A DNA stretch of 64,000 bases from Anthoceros angustus. Taxonomy: Eukaryota > Streptophyta > Anthocerotopsida > Anthocerotales > Anthocerotaceae. Every line of letters starts with the position of its first letter. Position 1 is the first letter of the stretch. Location of the stretch: the NCBI GenBank assembly GCA_010909165.1, contig MU008162.1, forward strand, positions 558,001 through 622,000. Direction: 5' to 3'. Both the position numbers and the translations under genes were made by a program. The notes under the pieces are model-generated. The model ran no database searches. It was given only the letters and a program-made list of their open reading frames with translations, and was not told the origin of the DNA. This document shows positions 13,460 to 26,258 of the stretch, in pieces.

Positions 13460-13687
13460 GGCTCCCGCAAGACCGCTTCAATAGCCAGGCGCCGTTGAAA
13501 GAGGACTACTGAAACCCTAAACTTCTTTATATCGCCTTTCTGGACTTGTTAGGGCATTCTTCTATATGTGCAATATACAGACCTACCCTCAATCAGTATA
13601 TTAGGGCTTGCCAGGGTCTTCACTGTCTCTCGCCGCCTTTCTCCCTCTCTCGCTCTTCGCGCGTAGTTTGTGTATTCGCTTGCCATC
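13460..13687. promoter_or_regulatory. Bidirectional promoter between RPL11 and RPS21
   Basis: Only 228 bases separate the two start codons, which point away from each other. A perfect telo-box AAACCCTAA lies at 13512-13520, and partial TTAGGGC motifs recur near 13550 and 13601. Both genes encode cytosolic ribosomal proteins, so shared control is a natural inference. No TATA box was assigned. Confidence 0.7.
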
Positions 13688-14271
<584 letters not shown>

Positions 14272-15038
14272 GGGTCTCAGGCTAGGCTAGGAAGTTATGG
14301 GCTAGCTGGGATGTAATCGGCTGGCTGGAGTTGAGGGAAATGCAAAAGCGTATTGCATCCCCGACTAGCGGGTTGTAAGGATGCTGCTTGTATTTTGATT
14401 TTCGTATTCATCCTAAAATCTGTTTTCGCGGAAGAATTGTATTTATTCTTCTCAAGTTAAATCATAGATCGATAGTTCAATGATTTGTTTGCAACGTTGT
14501 GATTGCACGACTACGTGTCACTCAGAATTGACAAGAATTGTTGGAGTGAAAGAATGCAGACCTGAGAAGACCAAATGTTGGTATCCGTCACTGTCAAAAG
14601 CACCGCCCATTGAATACAAGGTATTTCTTGAGATCACATCTTAGATGACCACAAGCAATGTGGAAGACGGTGGAAGGATGGAACCCTCGCTGGAAGGGTG
14701 CCACTAGTAACTTGGTTCTGGGATACCTCACTTAAAAGGTGCCACTGGTAACTTGATGCTTCCGATTCATCCAAAAATCTAGTCCGTCGGAAATTGAATG
14801 TTTATCTGGACATGTGTGTCGAAGACTCTGATCTGCTTGCCACATGCCGGCTGGAAAGACCGAGTGCACACATGATTACGTGCAACTTTGGGCTTGATGT
14901 ATCTCCTCGATACAAGTCACAAAAAATCGGTGGATTGAAAGAATATATGTCCACTTGGCGTGAACAGGGAAAATATTGGATTTGCCACTGTAAAGAGAGG
15001 GCCAGCCACCAAAGAGCAATCATCCCTGAGGTCTCTTC
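14272..15038. other. Convergent intergenic region, RPS21 to myotubularin
   Basis: No gene is supported. A short duplication of the phrase gtgccact-gtaacttg occurs near 14698 and 14737. The right part overlaps the myotubularin 3' UTR; sequence from about 15001 onward has a degenerate copy at 29033. Confidence 0.5.
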
Positions 15039-18000
15039 TCAAGTCATTAACCGTGAACCAGAAGAATGCTCGGAGCCAGCTGCTGCATTGTTACTTGCGT
15101 GCTCCGAATCAAAATAGCAGTCCACAATAGAGAGGTGCTCCAAGGCATCAAAATCTGCCCGTAAACCGAGGAACGCACTGCCCATACGAGCACATGCCGT
15201 CTGTGGCCACCTACAGCTATCGCCATTCCCATGACCCCAAGAACTGCAGCTGCTGCTGTACTCGGCTCCAAAAGTTTTCCTAAGACTGTCAGCATCACGG
15301 TCGCCCTCTGGAGTCATGGAGACGGACACAGACAATTGTGCTGAATTCGCACCGTTCTCTGCATCCTGCTCCCGTCCCTGCATTCTAGGCTCCAAATCAG
15401 CATTCTGCTGGAAGTCGTCAGCCTGCTCCTCTGTATCAGAAACAAAGTCAAACCCACTCTCACAAGGGACACTTGTTATTTGAACTTTGCATCCCAGGGC
15501 CGCCATCACGCGCTCCATAGCTACATACTTCCTTTGTAATGCCTCTTTCTCATTTATGGCGGTTTCCTTTGCTATGCGTTCATTTTGCACTTGCTCCTCC
15601 AAAGTAGCTACATTAGCTGCTGTCTCCTTCAGCACTTCTTCAGCGTTCTCCCTTGCCTGGAAGGATCAACACACAGTTCTAATGAGACAAGAAACTACCT
15701 GCAAGGTGCTTGGAGATGCCCAGCAAAACTGCAGTTATCCAAACTGACTGGCCAGTGAGAACACCCAAGACATTAGCACGTTACCTTTTGCAGATTGGAG
15801 AATTTCTGGGCCAGCCTTCGAGCTTCGGTTTCAAGTTCCCCCCCCTGACACCACCCAGGTGGCAGTGAACCCCCTGGAGCGGCAATAGCATCCTGTGGCC
15901 ATGCCCAGCGCAGATAGAAATGTGGCCAAAGAGTTGGAGACAATGCCGCAGGAGGTGGCAAAAGAGGCCCAGGATACTCAGACGCTTTATAGAAAACATT
16001 GAAGTGGTCATGCTCTGACCCTCCAACCGAACGCTGCCGCTCCAGATATGTCCACATGCAACCACATGAATCTACTCCAGCTTGTCGTCTTTCCTTTTCA
16101 CTACCGTATATAGATCCAAACAGATTGGACATCAAACAATAGAACACACAATGCAAGGCAGGTGAGGGCTCCGAGACCACCCAGCACAACAAAACCATGT
16201 AACCAACAGGTCCAACAAGTACCTGTTACAGAGAAAATTCCCGAACCGTGCCGATAGTATGCAGTCCATCACATCAACCAGAAAAGCCTGGTTCTCGAGC
16301 CAAGAGAGTGCACCCATCAGCAAAACCTTTTGCATCCTCAATTAATGTATGAAAAACAAAAACAACCTATGAACGGACAAGGAGGAGCTAATATGAGTCT
16401 TGTGAGCCAAGTCCATGCGTAAACATGACAAGTTGGGACTTACAGAAGAGAATTCAAAAGCTCGAGGATAAAGACGCAGTAATTGAGCCACACAGTCTAC
16501 CCACTGTATGTCATTGAGTGAAAAGTTAAGGACCATTTCAGACTTGATATTGGACAATGCTGAAATCACAGAAGCCAGCAACTGTAGAGTGACCAACCTG
16601 TGTAATGATAGGAGAACTATTGTTAGGCGCTTGTCCGGGGGAGTTGGCAGGTACTGGGGGATTGAACGCTGACCCAGCAGCCATGCGGACAGGTGGAGTT
16701 CCAGCTGCACCAACTAAAGATTGTTGCCTCAGGCTTTCCACTGGCATCAGGCCACTAGCATACGTGGGCATTCCTAGACGGTCAGCAAATGGGTGCCCAA
16801 ATGCAAGCCAATCTTTTTCCACAAGGGCCTGTTACCACCACACTAGTTGCAGTCAAGACCGGATAGTAAGACCAATGAACACCCCAATACGCGAGCCAAT
16901 AATTACCTGAAAGCCTTGAAATGTTCTGTAGTAGGGGTCGAGCATAATGCCTGCCAATGAAATCAACTGTGTCGTCCGATCCCATCCATCACTGTAAATG
17001 TGGTCAGGTAGAAACCAGTCACAAATAGATACAGTAAAATGGGTTATGGACTTCTCCATGACGCTGAGAAGTCTACCCTGCAAACAGAAAGGTGGGAACA
17101 GAATATACCTGCAGTGCACAAGAACCGATGCACCCTCAAGAGCAATACGTGCTGCTACCCAGGCAGCACCAGCTAGAATTGCATGGACGTGCATCAACCA
17201 TCCACTATCACCGAGTGCTGATACTGCTGCTGCGACACTGCTCACATTACCACCTCCCCAAGCCCAGACGCCACTTCTCTATTACCGCCCACATGCAAAG
17301 AAAAGTCACAATGAAGATACTGGAAAAGTCAAATCAACTGGCCGCAAATCTGATAACAACTTGGAACACTTACAAGAAGTGAAGAGGACCCATCAGATGA
17401 TGCAGCTCCATGCAAATCCAGATATTCACGCAGCCGACCTAGACTGTCTCTCATAGCATGTATGTTCTCAATGTTCATGAAGACTACCTGCCAGACGGGC
17501 ACACAAGGTTTTCACTGCTTGTAACTCTGACATGTAATTTCGAAGCATGTGAGACTCTGAACATAAGCAATTTCCTTTCTTCCTTAACACTAGAAGAAGA
17601 CCCTTGTATTCGTAAAGCAACACGCTGACCTCAGACTGCACATAGTTAGCCGAGGACTCTGAACCTCCACCCATTGCTCCATTTGCTAGAGCATTCTTCC
17701 TGGGCCTTGCATCGGCTATGTACAGCTTTCTGGATATACACACAACTACAACTCAGAATGTAGATCACAAGGGCCTAGTCTTCCATCAGCCAACTGATCA
17801 CTGATGCCCATACCTTCGGTGCAAGAGGGTCTTGGATGGAGGAGCACAGAGAGCAGCAACTAGCTTTTCATCTGTATTGCTGGACACAAGAGTGCACAAG
17901 ATGGAATTGGAAGACGTTCTTTGAATCCCAAGCCATTTTGGCCCAAAGTTTCAGACAGCATACTTGGACCTTCAAGACAAAACTACCATAAATGACCTGC

Positions 18001-19831
18001 CTACCTTCTGGAGTTCATCATAATTCCAACCAATGGCTGAGAGGAGCGGGCAAGCACAGCTCCATTTTCTGCATTTTAACAAAAAAAAAACAGATTAAGG
18101 AAGCAATAGGACTAATCAGATTAGAGTAAACATTCAATGGACACACAGGCTGAGCACCTGGATGCCGCCAGCACAGAGCTGGCAAGCGGCCACGAGCACG
18201 AAAAGTAGCAGCCTGCTGAATATCTTCATCACTGCAACCAGACACGTAACAATCTAAGTTCATACGTCTGAAACAGAAGCATTACATTCAGCATAATCTG
18301 GAATCAAACGTCTACAGCAAAGCCTGAGACTTCAAGCAGTTTTCCACACCAGGAACAGGCCATCACCTGACTGATGAAGGCATGACCAAAAGCGATGGGT
18401 AGGTTGCACACAAAGAATAGTCCTTATTCACTTCACTTAAGCGCCACCACTTGTCTTCCACTACCGGCACATTTATACTGTGTCTTCTTGCAAAGGTCCT
18501 TCCCATCATTGAAGTGTTCATACTACTTGAAGGTGATGATATCAGCCGCAAATACTCAGCACGCAATCGTTGACGGGCATCCCCATTGATGGATGCCGAA
18601 GGCAACCCGGCAGAGAAGGCATAAAGATCCCAAAGTCTTGTAGGCCTCATTAGCTTTGACAGAGCATCATGCACGTCACGTCTCTGCACAAGGTGCCAAA
18701 GTTTCACCCTAGCTTCTAAGAACATTTCAAAAATTGTCAAGGGAACTAGCACAATGTCAGGACAACTAGAGACCACATACACATTGCTACCTGCTTAGTG
18801 TGTGGACGAAAACTAAAGACAATTGTCCGCATGTCCTTACCTGTAATACAAGCACATATACTGGTTAGCACCTACCGCAAGAAGCCAGGGGAATGAAACA
18901 AGTTGTATCTGTTCATGCCTACCTGTTCCCAACGGGCCTATTATGCATCAACCAGTACAGTATGACAAATTTTCATAGACAACCTACCAAACATCTTCTA
19001 CAAATCTCAGCCAGCACCGAGCACACTGCAATGAAGCGACAACAGACCCACAACTTGGAGAAGACGTCGAGAGGGCCCACGTTCGCGTGCACGGGAAGCT
19101 GGGGCTGACCGGGTAGGTTGCTGTCGCCAAATCAAACAATTGCAAAGCCAAGGACAAACACCCATTACTTTCAAGACAAACTTGGATATGGACAGTGTGT
19201 CATTTGTTTCTGTCCTACATCTGCCTTAATTCAGAGGCAGCCTCTGCTGACGGACCAACTCAGGATCTAGATCGAAGTGTAAAAATGTACTACCTTGTAG
19301 ATTTTCTCAATTGCTGCTAGGGGTATGGTTCCAAAAGGAATCACTGCCTTCAGCTCCTCACCCTGTCAAACCACCAACCCCAATATCTGGTTACATGCTT
19401 TCAACGTCCAGGACATTCGTGATAGAGACGCAGTTGTTATGCTTGCACCAAGGTTGCAAGGGACCTCACCACGAAGATTAGTCTGTAATTAGTGACAAAA
19501 AGAGTGCCGTCAGCGCCACTGTTGACCAATAACACACTGCACCCCTGTTTGAAGCAATACTCATGTCAGAACCAGCTCAAATCCCACGACATCTGCAGCA
19601 GCACTATGGCCTAGAATGCAAATACCACCTCCGTAATGATATCCTCAGACGGCAACAACAGCCCATCCATGCTGTGAGCCAGTGAACAACTGGTTTCCTG
19701 CACATGCACCTCTTTCGTCATATTTAAGATGATTATCTCAAGAAACCTCAGAGTCTAGATTCAGAGACAGCAAAGCAAACCTCCACGGGTGTCCAATCGA
19801 GCCCATCCAGCCAACTCTCTCCTCCGTCCAT
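15039..19831 (-). CDS. MTM1: Myotubularin-type phosphoinositide 3-phosphatase (19 exons)
   Basis: Predicted PI3P / PI(3,5)P2 3-phosphatase acting on endomembranes, like Arabidopsis MTM1/MTM2. Exons in gene order: 19831-19781, 19697-19629, 19544-19470, 19362-19294, 19120-19048, 18840-18791, 18683-18367, 18231-18158, 18068-18005, 17879-17814, 17729-17630, 17487-17374, 17278-17109, 16991-16907, 16828-16598, 16503-16444, 16287-16223, 16100-15785, 15656-15039; all phases agree, giving 888 residues. Order: PH-GRAM (LLVNSGADGTLFVTNYRLIF), linker (RRLLQVVGKDMRTIVF, RLWDLYAF), catalytic domain with HCSDGWDRT (about 429-437, the CX5R loop), a coiled coil, and a C-terminal block containing CRWPQTACARMGSAFLGL as in plant MTMs. 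An acceptor-like ccag lies directly before the chosen ATG, so an upstream exon with a slightly longer N-terminus is possible. The symbol marks the family; the exact paralogue is not assigned. Confidence 0.93.
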
Positions 19832-22655
19832 TCTGGATATGTGAACGTTCCCGCTACATGTGTCGAACATACCCTACTCATATCAGAGGCAACGAGTAAG
19901 GCTCCTGCAACCAACCTGTAGGTGGCAACCAACAGAGTTTCGAACACCTGCACAGCAGCCAGCCTGTGCGTTGGCCCACGACAGACGAGGGTTTCAAAAA
20001 TTCAGATCACCCCAACGCACCCCACGAATCAGCAATACAAACACAACCCATCCATCGGATCACACAGCACTGGCACTAATAGGTCGCACCAGCCGGCATC
20101 ACGGGTACCTGTCGACCCAGGCCTCTGAGTAATTTGGCACGGGACCACGAGCTGCGAGGCTACTGGAGGGTCATCTGCCCTCCCCTTAGCAAGCCAATTT
20201 GAGGTCAATTTCGTGTCTACAAATGCCCCCTAAGCAGGATATTGCACCAGGCCACTTGCTGCACGTTTCCGACTAGCTTTCATGCACTGCTGTGCACATC
20301 GCCCAGCTCATGCTAAATAATTAGAGATCTCCCCACAACCTCTGCCGAAAATCCGCCTCCAAACTGCAGACGCTATGGTCACCCTTTCACAGACATCTCA
20401 GATCTGGCGTATAGAAAAATCTTGGTGATGCCAGATCGGAGGCATGCTTGCTTGGCCTCACCTGGCTTGCCTCTCCGAAGACAAGTTAGGGCTCGTGGTT
20501 TTGAGGAAGCGAGACGAGTCGTCAGCACGCATCAATCTGACTTGGATAAGTCTGGCATAAACATATGCGCGTTTTTTATTCCACGTTGGGCAGAGACATA
20601 TGTGTTAGGTTTTAGAGCCGGTGTAAACATTTGCCATCTGTTTGCTGTGGTGAGGCATACCAGTTTGTAAGAATGAGATCATGGAGGTATTGTGAGCTGT
20701 CGACAGCACCTCGATAATCCGTTTCAAGACAGACGCATTACAGAGGAATGGCGGGCTGAGCATGTGTGGAATATCCAACACCAATCTACTTCTCCACATG
20801 GTGAGGAACAGATGGATCACTGGACAGAAGTGCTTTGAACGATCACGCTCTAGCGTCAGGGTAAGAAAAGGCTGAAGCTCGCAGCGCGGACCAACCAGGA
20901 TCGGCCTCGGGAGGAACAGGCTTCAGGCCGGCAAAGATTCTTCACACAGGCTCTGCTTTGGGGTTTGCTCGAGGTTTGCATCCTGAAGTAATGGTTGAAG
21001 AGCATTTCTCGTCGCATCCAACCACGCTTCTGCCTGTGCTTCCCGTGGCCAACTACCTCGCTTCTGCTTGTGCTTCCTATATCCAACAATGCTTCTGCTT
21101 GCGTCTCCTGTCCCTGGGTACTATGCAGGATTCAGGAACTTGTGAGTGCATACGTTTGCACGTGGTACTACCCGCTCAACAAATTTATATATGGTTTAAA
21201 TATATTTTACTTCATACAATAAAATTCTATTATATATTTAAATAATTAAAATTTTAGGATACGATATACTATTTATTTTTTCAAATAATAATTTCTATCG
21301 TTGATGACTATGCCTACAAGATTGGACCTTACCTTAACAAGACCAGTTAGGCATCAAGTACTTGAACCTATAAATACTTTCAGTTGAGAAATTGTAGTAC
21401 CTGCCATACACTTGCAAGGACAAGCCAAGGTACATACCAAAGTTGATATATATCCATAGGACAGAAAACAATTATTTTTCTCTTTAGCCTAATAATATAG
21501 ATATTATCTTAGCTGGTCTTGGCTGATCGGACTAGCTACGACTAGCTTTTTCTCAATTAAGAACGTATGATAAAAGATATTGTGTTTAATCTCGATAATG
21601 GTCGACTTTGAGGCTAGATGAGTAGTGTTGCAGCGGTTGATCAAAGAAAGTATGACTTAAAAATTAGTGCTTTGATTTCGGTACTAGTCTACTTTAAGGT
21701 TATATAAGTATTTTGGCAAAACCTGATCAATTAAGTAGGTAGGATAAAGAAAAATAGTGTCTAATCTCGACAACAATGTACTTGAAAGCCGTACAAGTAG
21801 TGTTGTATAAGAGCATCACTTGCTTACACCTGAATCTAATTAGGAGTGCTTAATCCCCTATATCAAGGCATTGGAAGAATTCCCCTTTGTCTCAGGGTAG
21901 ACCGGATTTCGCATCTCTTTTTCATGCATAAATCTCTTTGTTCCCCCTATTAAGGCATTGGAAGAGTCCAATTAGGAGTGCTCACTCCCCTCTATCAATT
22001 TCAAGTTTATTGATAACTTCTCGTGTTGGAAGATAACTTCTCGTGTTGGAAGATATCAATGCGTTGAAGACGGTAGATTTTCATAACTGCGACTTGAGTG
22101 CTCTTGTTGATCTTTGACTTAAGTACTTATATTGATTTTCAATTAAGCATGTTGCTTCAAGTTTTCTATTGTGCTAATCTTGATGTATGGTATCCTAACT
22201 CTAGTTTCTTTAACATAGTATGTTATGTTGCTTTAAATTATGTCACGTTGCATCACTTGATATTCATTAAGTTATATTTTTAGATGCCTTTAGGACGATA
22301 ATTATTTTATGCCTATGATTTAGGTATGAAATTAAACCTTGAGAGATTTTGCTTTAACGAGAGTTTATACTTTTATCAGGTGACCTCCGCACTATATATA
22401 TTGTTGCATCATTCATTTGCTCTTTATTTTGTATTCCTCTCCCTTTTTGTCCTCCTTTATTCACCTTTGTTATTTGTTCCTGCCTATACTTGTGTAAATC
22501 TAGTAGTCTAATCAAAGTGAGTTGTGTCGTCTATCTCACTGTTGATCTGCAGACATAAAGATGCTCCATATGCAGTGCTTTAAAAAGCCATTTTAACATA
22601 TCTTAAGTATTACATCGGAGCTCAAAAACCTCTCTCTATCATAATTGGAGTAGAG
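19832..22655. other. Gene-poor region with AT-rich island
   Basis: Up to about 21150 the composition resembles other intergenic DNA and would include the myotubularin promoter. From about 21180 it becomes strongly AT-rich. Diverged repeats recur around 21590, 21680 and 21770 (aatctcgat/caa, tagatgagtagtgttg-like). A block containing aaggcattggaagag and taggagtgct is repeated in shuffled order at 21840-21995. A perfect 20-bp tandem duplication (gataacttctcgtgttggaa) lies at 22012-22051. No conserved coding sequence was recognised. Confidence 0.55.
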
Positions 22656-23411
22656 ATGGAGTGTCTTCCAAGCAAAGTGTTGGATCTGGATAAGCAATGT
22701 ATTAAGAGAACTGCTGCAGAAGTACTTCAAACAACAGCCAAACAATTAATGGCATTTTCGAGATGCTCCCCACTAATGCAAATGCTTTTCGACATATTAA
22801 CATTGATAGGGGTGTCTGAAAGCGATATGCGAGCATTGCTCCTAACTAGGGGCTCTGCCTTAAGGATCATATTTGAGAGTTCTATAAGAAAAATAAGTGA
22901 CGTCTTACAGGCTCCCTTAATTTGGCAATTCCGTCAAGGGCAATCGAGGAACTCTAGAATTACAAGGATAGAATATGTGTTCCAAGACAAATCATCTTTG
23001 GTTGCAGCAATAGAAACAGCATGGTGTGTCGTCCACCAATATTTCTTGCCCAATCGAGTGTATAAAACCTATCATGAGATCTTGCAACATATTCTCATTT
23101 TCTTGGGCTCAAAAGAGTTTTCATCAAATGCTTCCTCATCAAGCATAGGGCAGTTAGAAATGTGGGTTGTTGATAGATGCGTGGAACTTGAAATTGTCTC
23201 GGGCACCTTAGTTGAGGCTCTAACACATCCTAAGGTTTTGGCCCTTGAGTCTACACTTGAGGAGAGCACTATCAGAGATATTTTGTTAAGGGCCAAGCTT
23301 TTGGAAAAGGTTGGGCAATTAGGATCTCTTATAGAGTCCACGTTGGGAGACACTAAATCACGAGACCTTCTTGCAGCTGCACTTTCAGCCGATTGTTGGG
23401 ATGTCTTGTAG
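22656..23411 (+). CDS. Unrecognised 251-residue ORF in AT-rich DNA
   Basis: An uninterrupted ATG-initiated ORF of 251 codons in DNA where random ORFs should be short. It is mostly alpha-helical in character and rich in leucine, serine and glutamate, with no signal peptide, membrane segment or motif that I recognise. Codon use is AT-leaning (many tta, aga, ata), unlike the GC-rich genes nearby. It has no obvious introns. It could be an intact lineage-specific gene, a piece of a mobile element or an acquired gene; I do not assign a function. Confidence 0.45.
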   Translation: MECLPSKVLDLDKQCIKRTAAEVLQTTAKQLMAFSRCSPLMQMLFDILTLIGVSESDMRALLLTRGSALRIIFESSIRKISDVLQAPLIWQFRQGQSRNSRITRIEYVFQDKSSLVAAIETAWCVVHQYFLPNRVYKTYHEILQHILIFLGSKEFSSNASSSSIGQLEMWVVDRCVELEIVSGTLVEALTHPKVLALESTLEESTIRDILLRAKLLEKVGQLGSLIESTLGDTKSRDLLAAALSADCWDVL

Positions 23412-23837
23412 ACTCAAAGTTGAGAGACTATAAGTCCCAAGAAACCTGGTTCAGGTTAACTCATAGTGGTAGACGGACTCATCGCGTAATTGTAAAGATG
23501 AAAGTTGGGAAGGTGAATTTGATGGAGCATATGTGAACAAGTAGTCTTAAATGTCATCCTGGATTTTTAGGCTGACCTCTATTGTAAGAAAGGGGTTTTC
23601 TCCATTGAAATAGGCAAGCTTGGCAAGGACTAGCCTGGTCCTCATTCCTACATTGTTTCCCCATGTGTGTATAGTATTGTTTGGTCCGTTGCAATTAAGT
23701 GTCCTTGGTTGTTTGTCTCTAATAGTAGTATGTTGGTGTCCATATAGGAAAACATCATGGAAGAATTGCTACCACCCCTTGGCTTGCCCCCCGATGCTTG
23801 CATCACCAACCGCTGTTGTGCATGAGTACATGATCGC

Positions 23838-23991
23838 TTCTCCCCTTGTTCCACTGATGTGCTGATTCTTCCAAGCTCAGTGTTGATACCTGAAGCAAGC
23901 CAGCCATTTTCATCTTCTCCCCTTGTTTCACTGATGTGCTGATTCTTCCAAGCTCAGTGTTGATGCCTGAAGCAAGCCAGCCATTTTCATC
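23838..23991. repeat. 77-bp tandem duplication
   Basis: Two nearly identical copies begin ttctccccttgtt at 23838 and 23915 and run through ccagccattttcatc. They differ at only a few positions, so the duplication is recent. Function unknown. Confidence 0.85.
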
Positions 23992-25063
23992 GCTTGTGTT
24001 ACTTGTCAGTTGGTACATTGAGACCGAAGGACATGAGCATCTATGTATTGATGCTAGCATGACCAGGATGTGCACATGTGATGGCAGGCGAGCTTGCTAA
24101 GAGTGATAAGGAAAGCTTACCCTGCAAAAGATGTGTTCTGTAATGAGTTATAAATTTCCAGCATCTCTTCTTCCTTAAAGGTCGGATAAAAATTTTACAT
24201 ATGTATGTATATAGTGTGGGTACCTCATGCTGTACATGGGCAGCGTAGGCCCCGCGGGTTTAGCGCCGGCCGGCTGGTCCCGTTGTTTTCCAAGGGGAGC
24301 AGCCAACGTCCAGGAAGTGGTGTGGGATTCGGGAAGTAATTAAGGCCCGTGCAATTATTGAAGTGGGAGGGTCAGAATGTCGGTTGCCTTCAATCTGCGT
24401 CGAGGAAATAGGGCTGTGGCGCCAAACCCCGGCCTGGGGCGGTGTTATGACACAACAGGAAACAGCCGCGGCGGGTGCATCGATGCCCACGACCTGGGTC
24501 TTGACATAACATGAGCCTGCGGGCGTCACTTACCAGAACCCGGCCTGCCCCATAGCTGTAATGGCGTGCAAAGCACAGAGCTCAAGGCGTCAAGGCACTG
24601 CGTGCCGCGTGCAGGAAACTTGAAACCCGAGCTTGCCAGGCGCACATGTCGCACCGCGTACGACAGCGTGCCAGACAGCCACACCTCTTCCTCCCCGCCT
24701 GCCTGGGTTTGCGCGAACAAACCCTGATCACCACCGTATCACCGACAGAGACCCTCTGCCCTGCTATGCTCTGCGATCCGCAACAACGCCAGCTAACAAC
24801 ACCGCAAAAGAGAGCACTGCCCTGCCGGTGCAACAGTTGCCAGTGCTCCATCCTCCAAGCATCCAAACAGAGCACACATCGGCCGCAGCGCAGCTGCGCA
24901 GTCCCATCTCCCACTGCCTTGACAGCCCTGGCGCACAAACCACCATCACATCACCACGCGCTGGACCCTGCCATCGTCTAGGTACATCCTACCACACAGC
25001 TGTGTCTCCTGCTCCAGCATTCAGTGCGCTACCAGCCATAATCGCGGACAGCAACCTCCCACC

Positions 25064-25086
25064 AAACCCTAACCCTAACCCTAATC
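25064..25086. repeat. Interstitial telomere-like CCCTAA run
   Basis: Three adjacent CCCTAA hexamers preceded by AA. Plant telomeres usually carry the seven-base CCCTAAA, so this may be chance, a promoter motif array or a scar. It is too short to imply a chromosome end. Confidence 0.5.
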
Positions 25087-25395
25087 CGGCCCAGCGAAAT
25101 CTCGCATTTGCTTATCTTGCATCGTCCCGTTGAGCCAAACGGCCGGGCACGTGCCTGGTTCCATTCCTCCATTTCCCGCTCCTCGGTTCCGACAGCCCGG
25201 TACGGCGGGCAACGTGCATCCTGTCGCCGCCACGGGAGAAGTTATATAGACGTGAGTTCATAGGACTGTGTTCGTGCTGCTATATTCGCGCGGTTTCCCG
25301 TTACTACAAGCACTAATATAATCCGACGAACGTTGGGCCATGTATGTACGTGCATGTGGTTTGCCCCTAACCACGGCAACATGTGGCCAAGGCCG

Positions 25396-25455
25396 CCCGT
25401 CGTCCCTCGCCCGTCACCCGTCGTCCCTCGCCCGTCACCCGTCGTCCGTAGCCCG
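25396..25455. repeat. 21-bp GC-rich minisatellite
   Basis: The unit cccgtcgtccctcgcccgtca starts at 25396, 25417 and 25438, the last copy diverging. The period is seven codons, which produces spurious long ORFs on both strands here. Confidence 0.8.
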
Positions 25456-26258
25456 TCTCCAGCCACCCCGTCGCCGGTCGGCCGGACCCGCAGAATCAGC
25501 GGACCCAGGTCAACCGGTACACAGAAACGTTTCGACCATTATCACTCACCCTTCACGAATCACTCCGACCCCGCCCCCCTCGGGGGCCAACAATAATATG
25601 TACGTTGGGCGAAACGGGGTTTCGCCGCCCCCTCTCTCTCCCCCTCTCGGGAACGGCAGCCGGGCCCCTCAAGCCTCGCCGGCCTGGAGGCTTCCCTCCT
25701 TCCCTCCCAATCGCACCACTCGGCGCCAGCCTGCTCCTCCTGCTCGTCCTCCTCTTGAGACGCGATTCGTGCCTTCCCTTTCCCTCGAGTCCTCTCCTCT
25801 CGTCTCTTTCTCTGACACAATTCCTTTCCCCCGAGCGGGACGGAGCCCGCTCGCCAGGGCGTGGACTGATTGCGTTGCGACCCCCAAGCTCCGCATTGCG
25901 TAGACTCGCCCTCTGCCCTCGGCGCGCTCGGCCCCAACCCGCCCGAGGCAGGCCGTTTTGAGGTTTCGCCTTTTCAGGAGAGCTTTCTTTGGCACCCACG
26001 CCCCCTGTCTGGAGGAGCCCGTTGCGGCCTCCTGGCGGGAGGAAAGAAATCGTTTTCGTGCAGTCGCGTTTCAGAGCCGCGTCTCAGCAGCAAGATTGGG
26101 AGCCAGCGCCGTCGTGACTCCGAGCCGCAAAGCTGGGACTGAGGCGCCTTCTGTTTCCTGAAGGGAACGCAGGGAAGGCGAGCAATGTGGGATATTTGAC
26201 GAGTTCTTTGCACCAACCGAGCAGGATGCGTTCCGGCTGATCAAGAGGAGCAGGAGGA

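Larger units (their letters stand above)
23412..26258. other. Intergenic region and kinase promoter
   Basis: No gene is supported. Left part: AT-rich sequence and the 77-bp duplication. From about 24240 it is GC-rich with long but unconvincing ORFs on both strands. It includes a short telomere-like run at 25064-25086, a 21-bp repeat at 25396-25455 and CT-rich tracts near 25630-25830. Its right end contains the promoter and 5' UTR of the LRR kinase. Confidence 0.5.

Noticed and set aside
25064-25086. Possible internal telomere marking a chromosome fusion.
   Set aside because: Only three hexamers, not the plant heptamer, with ordinary genes on both sides.
24633-25133. A 166-codon proline-rich ORF upstream of the LRR kinase.
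   Set aside because: Overlapping open frames exist on both strands, composition is low complexity, the NPNPNPNP run comes from CCCTAA repeats, and there is no similarity.
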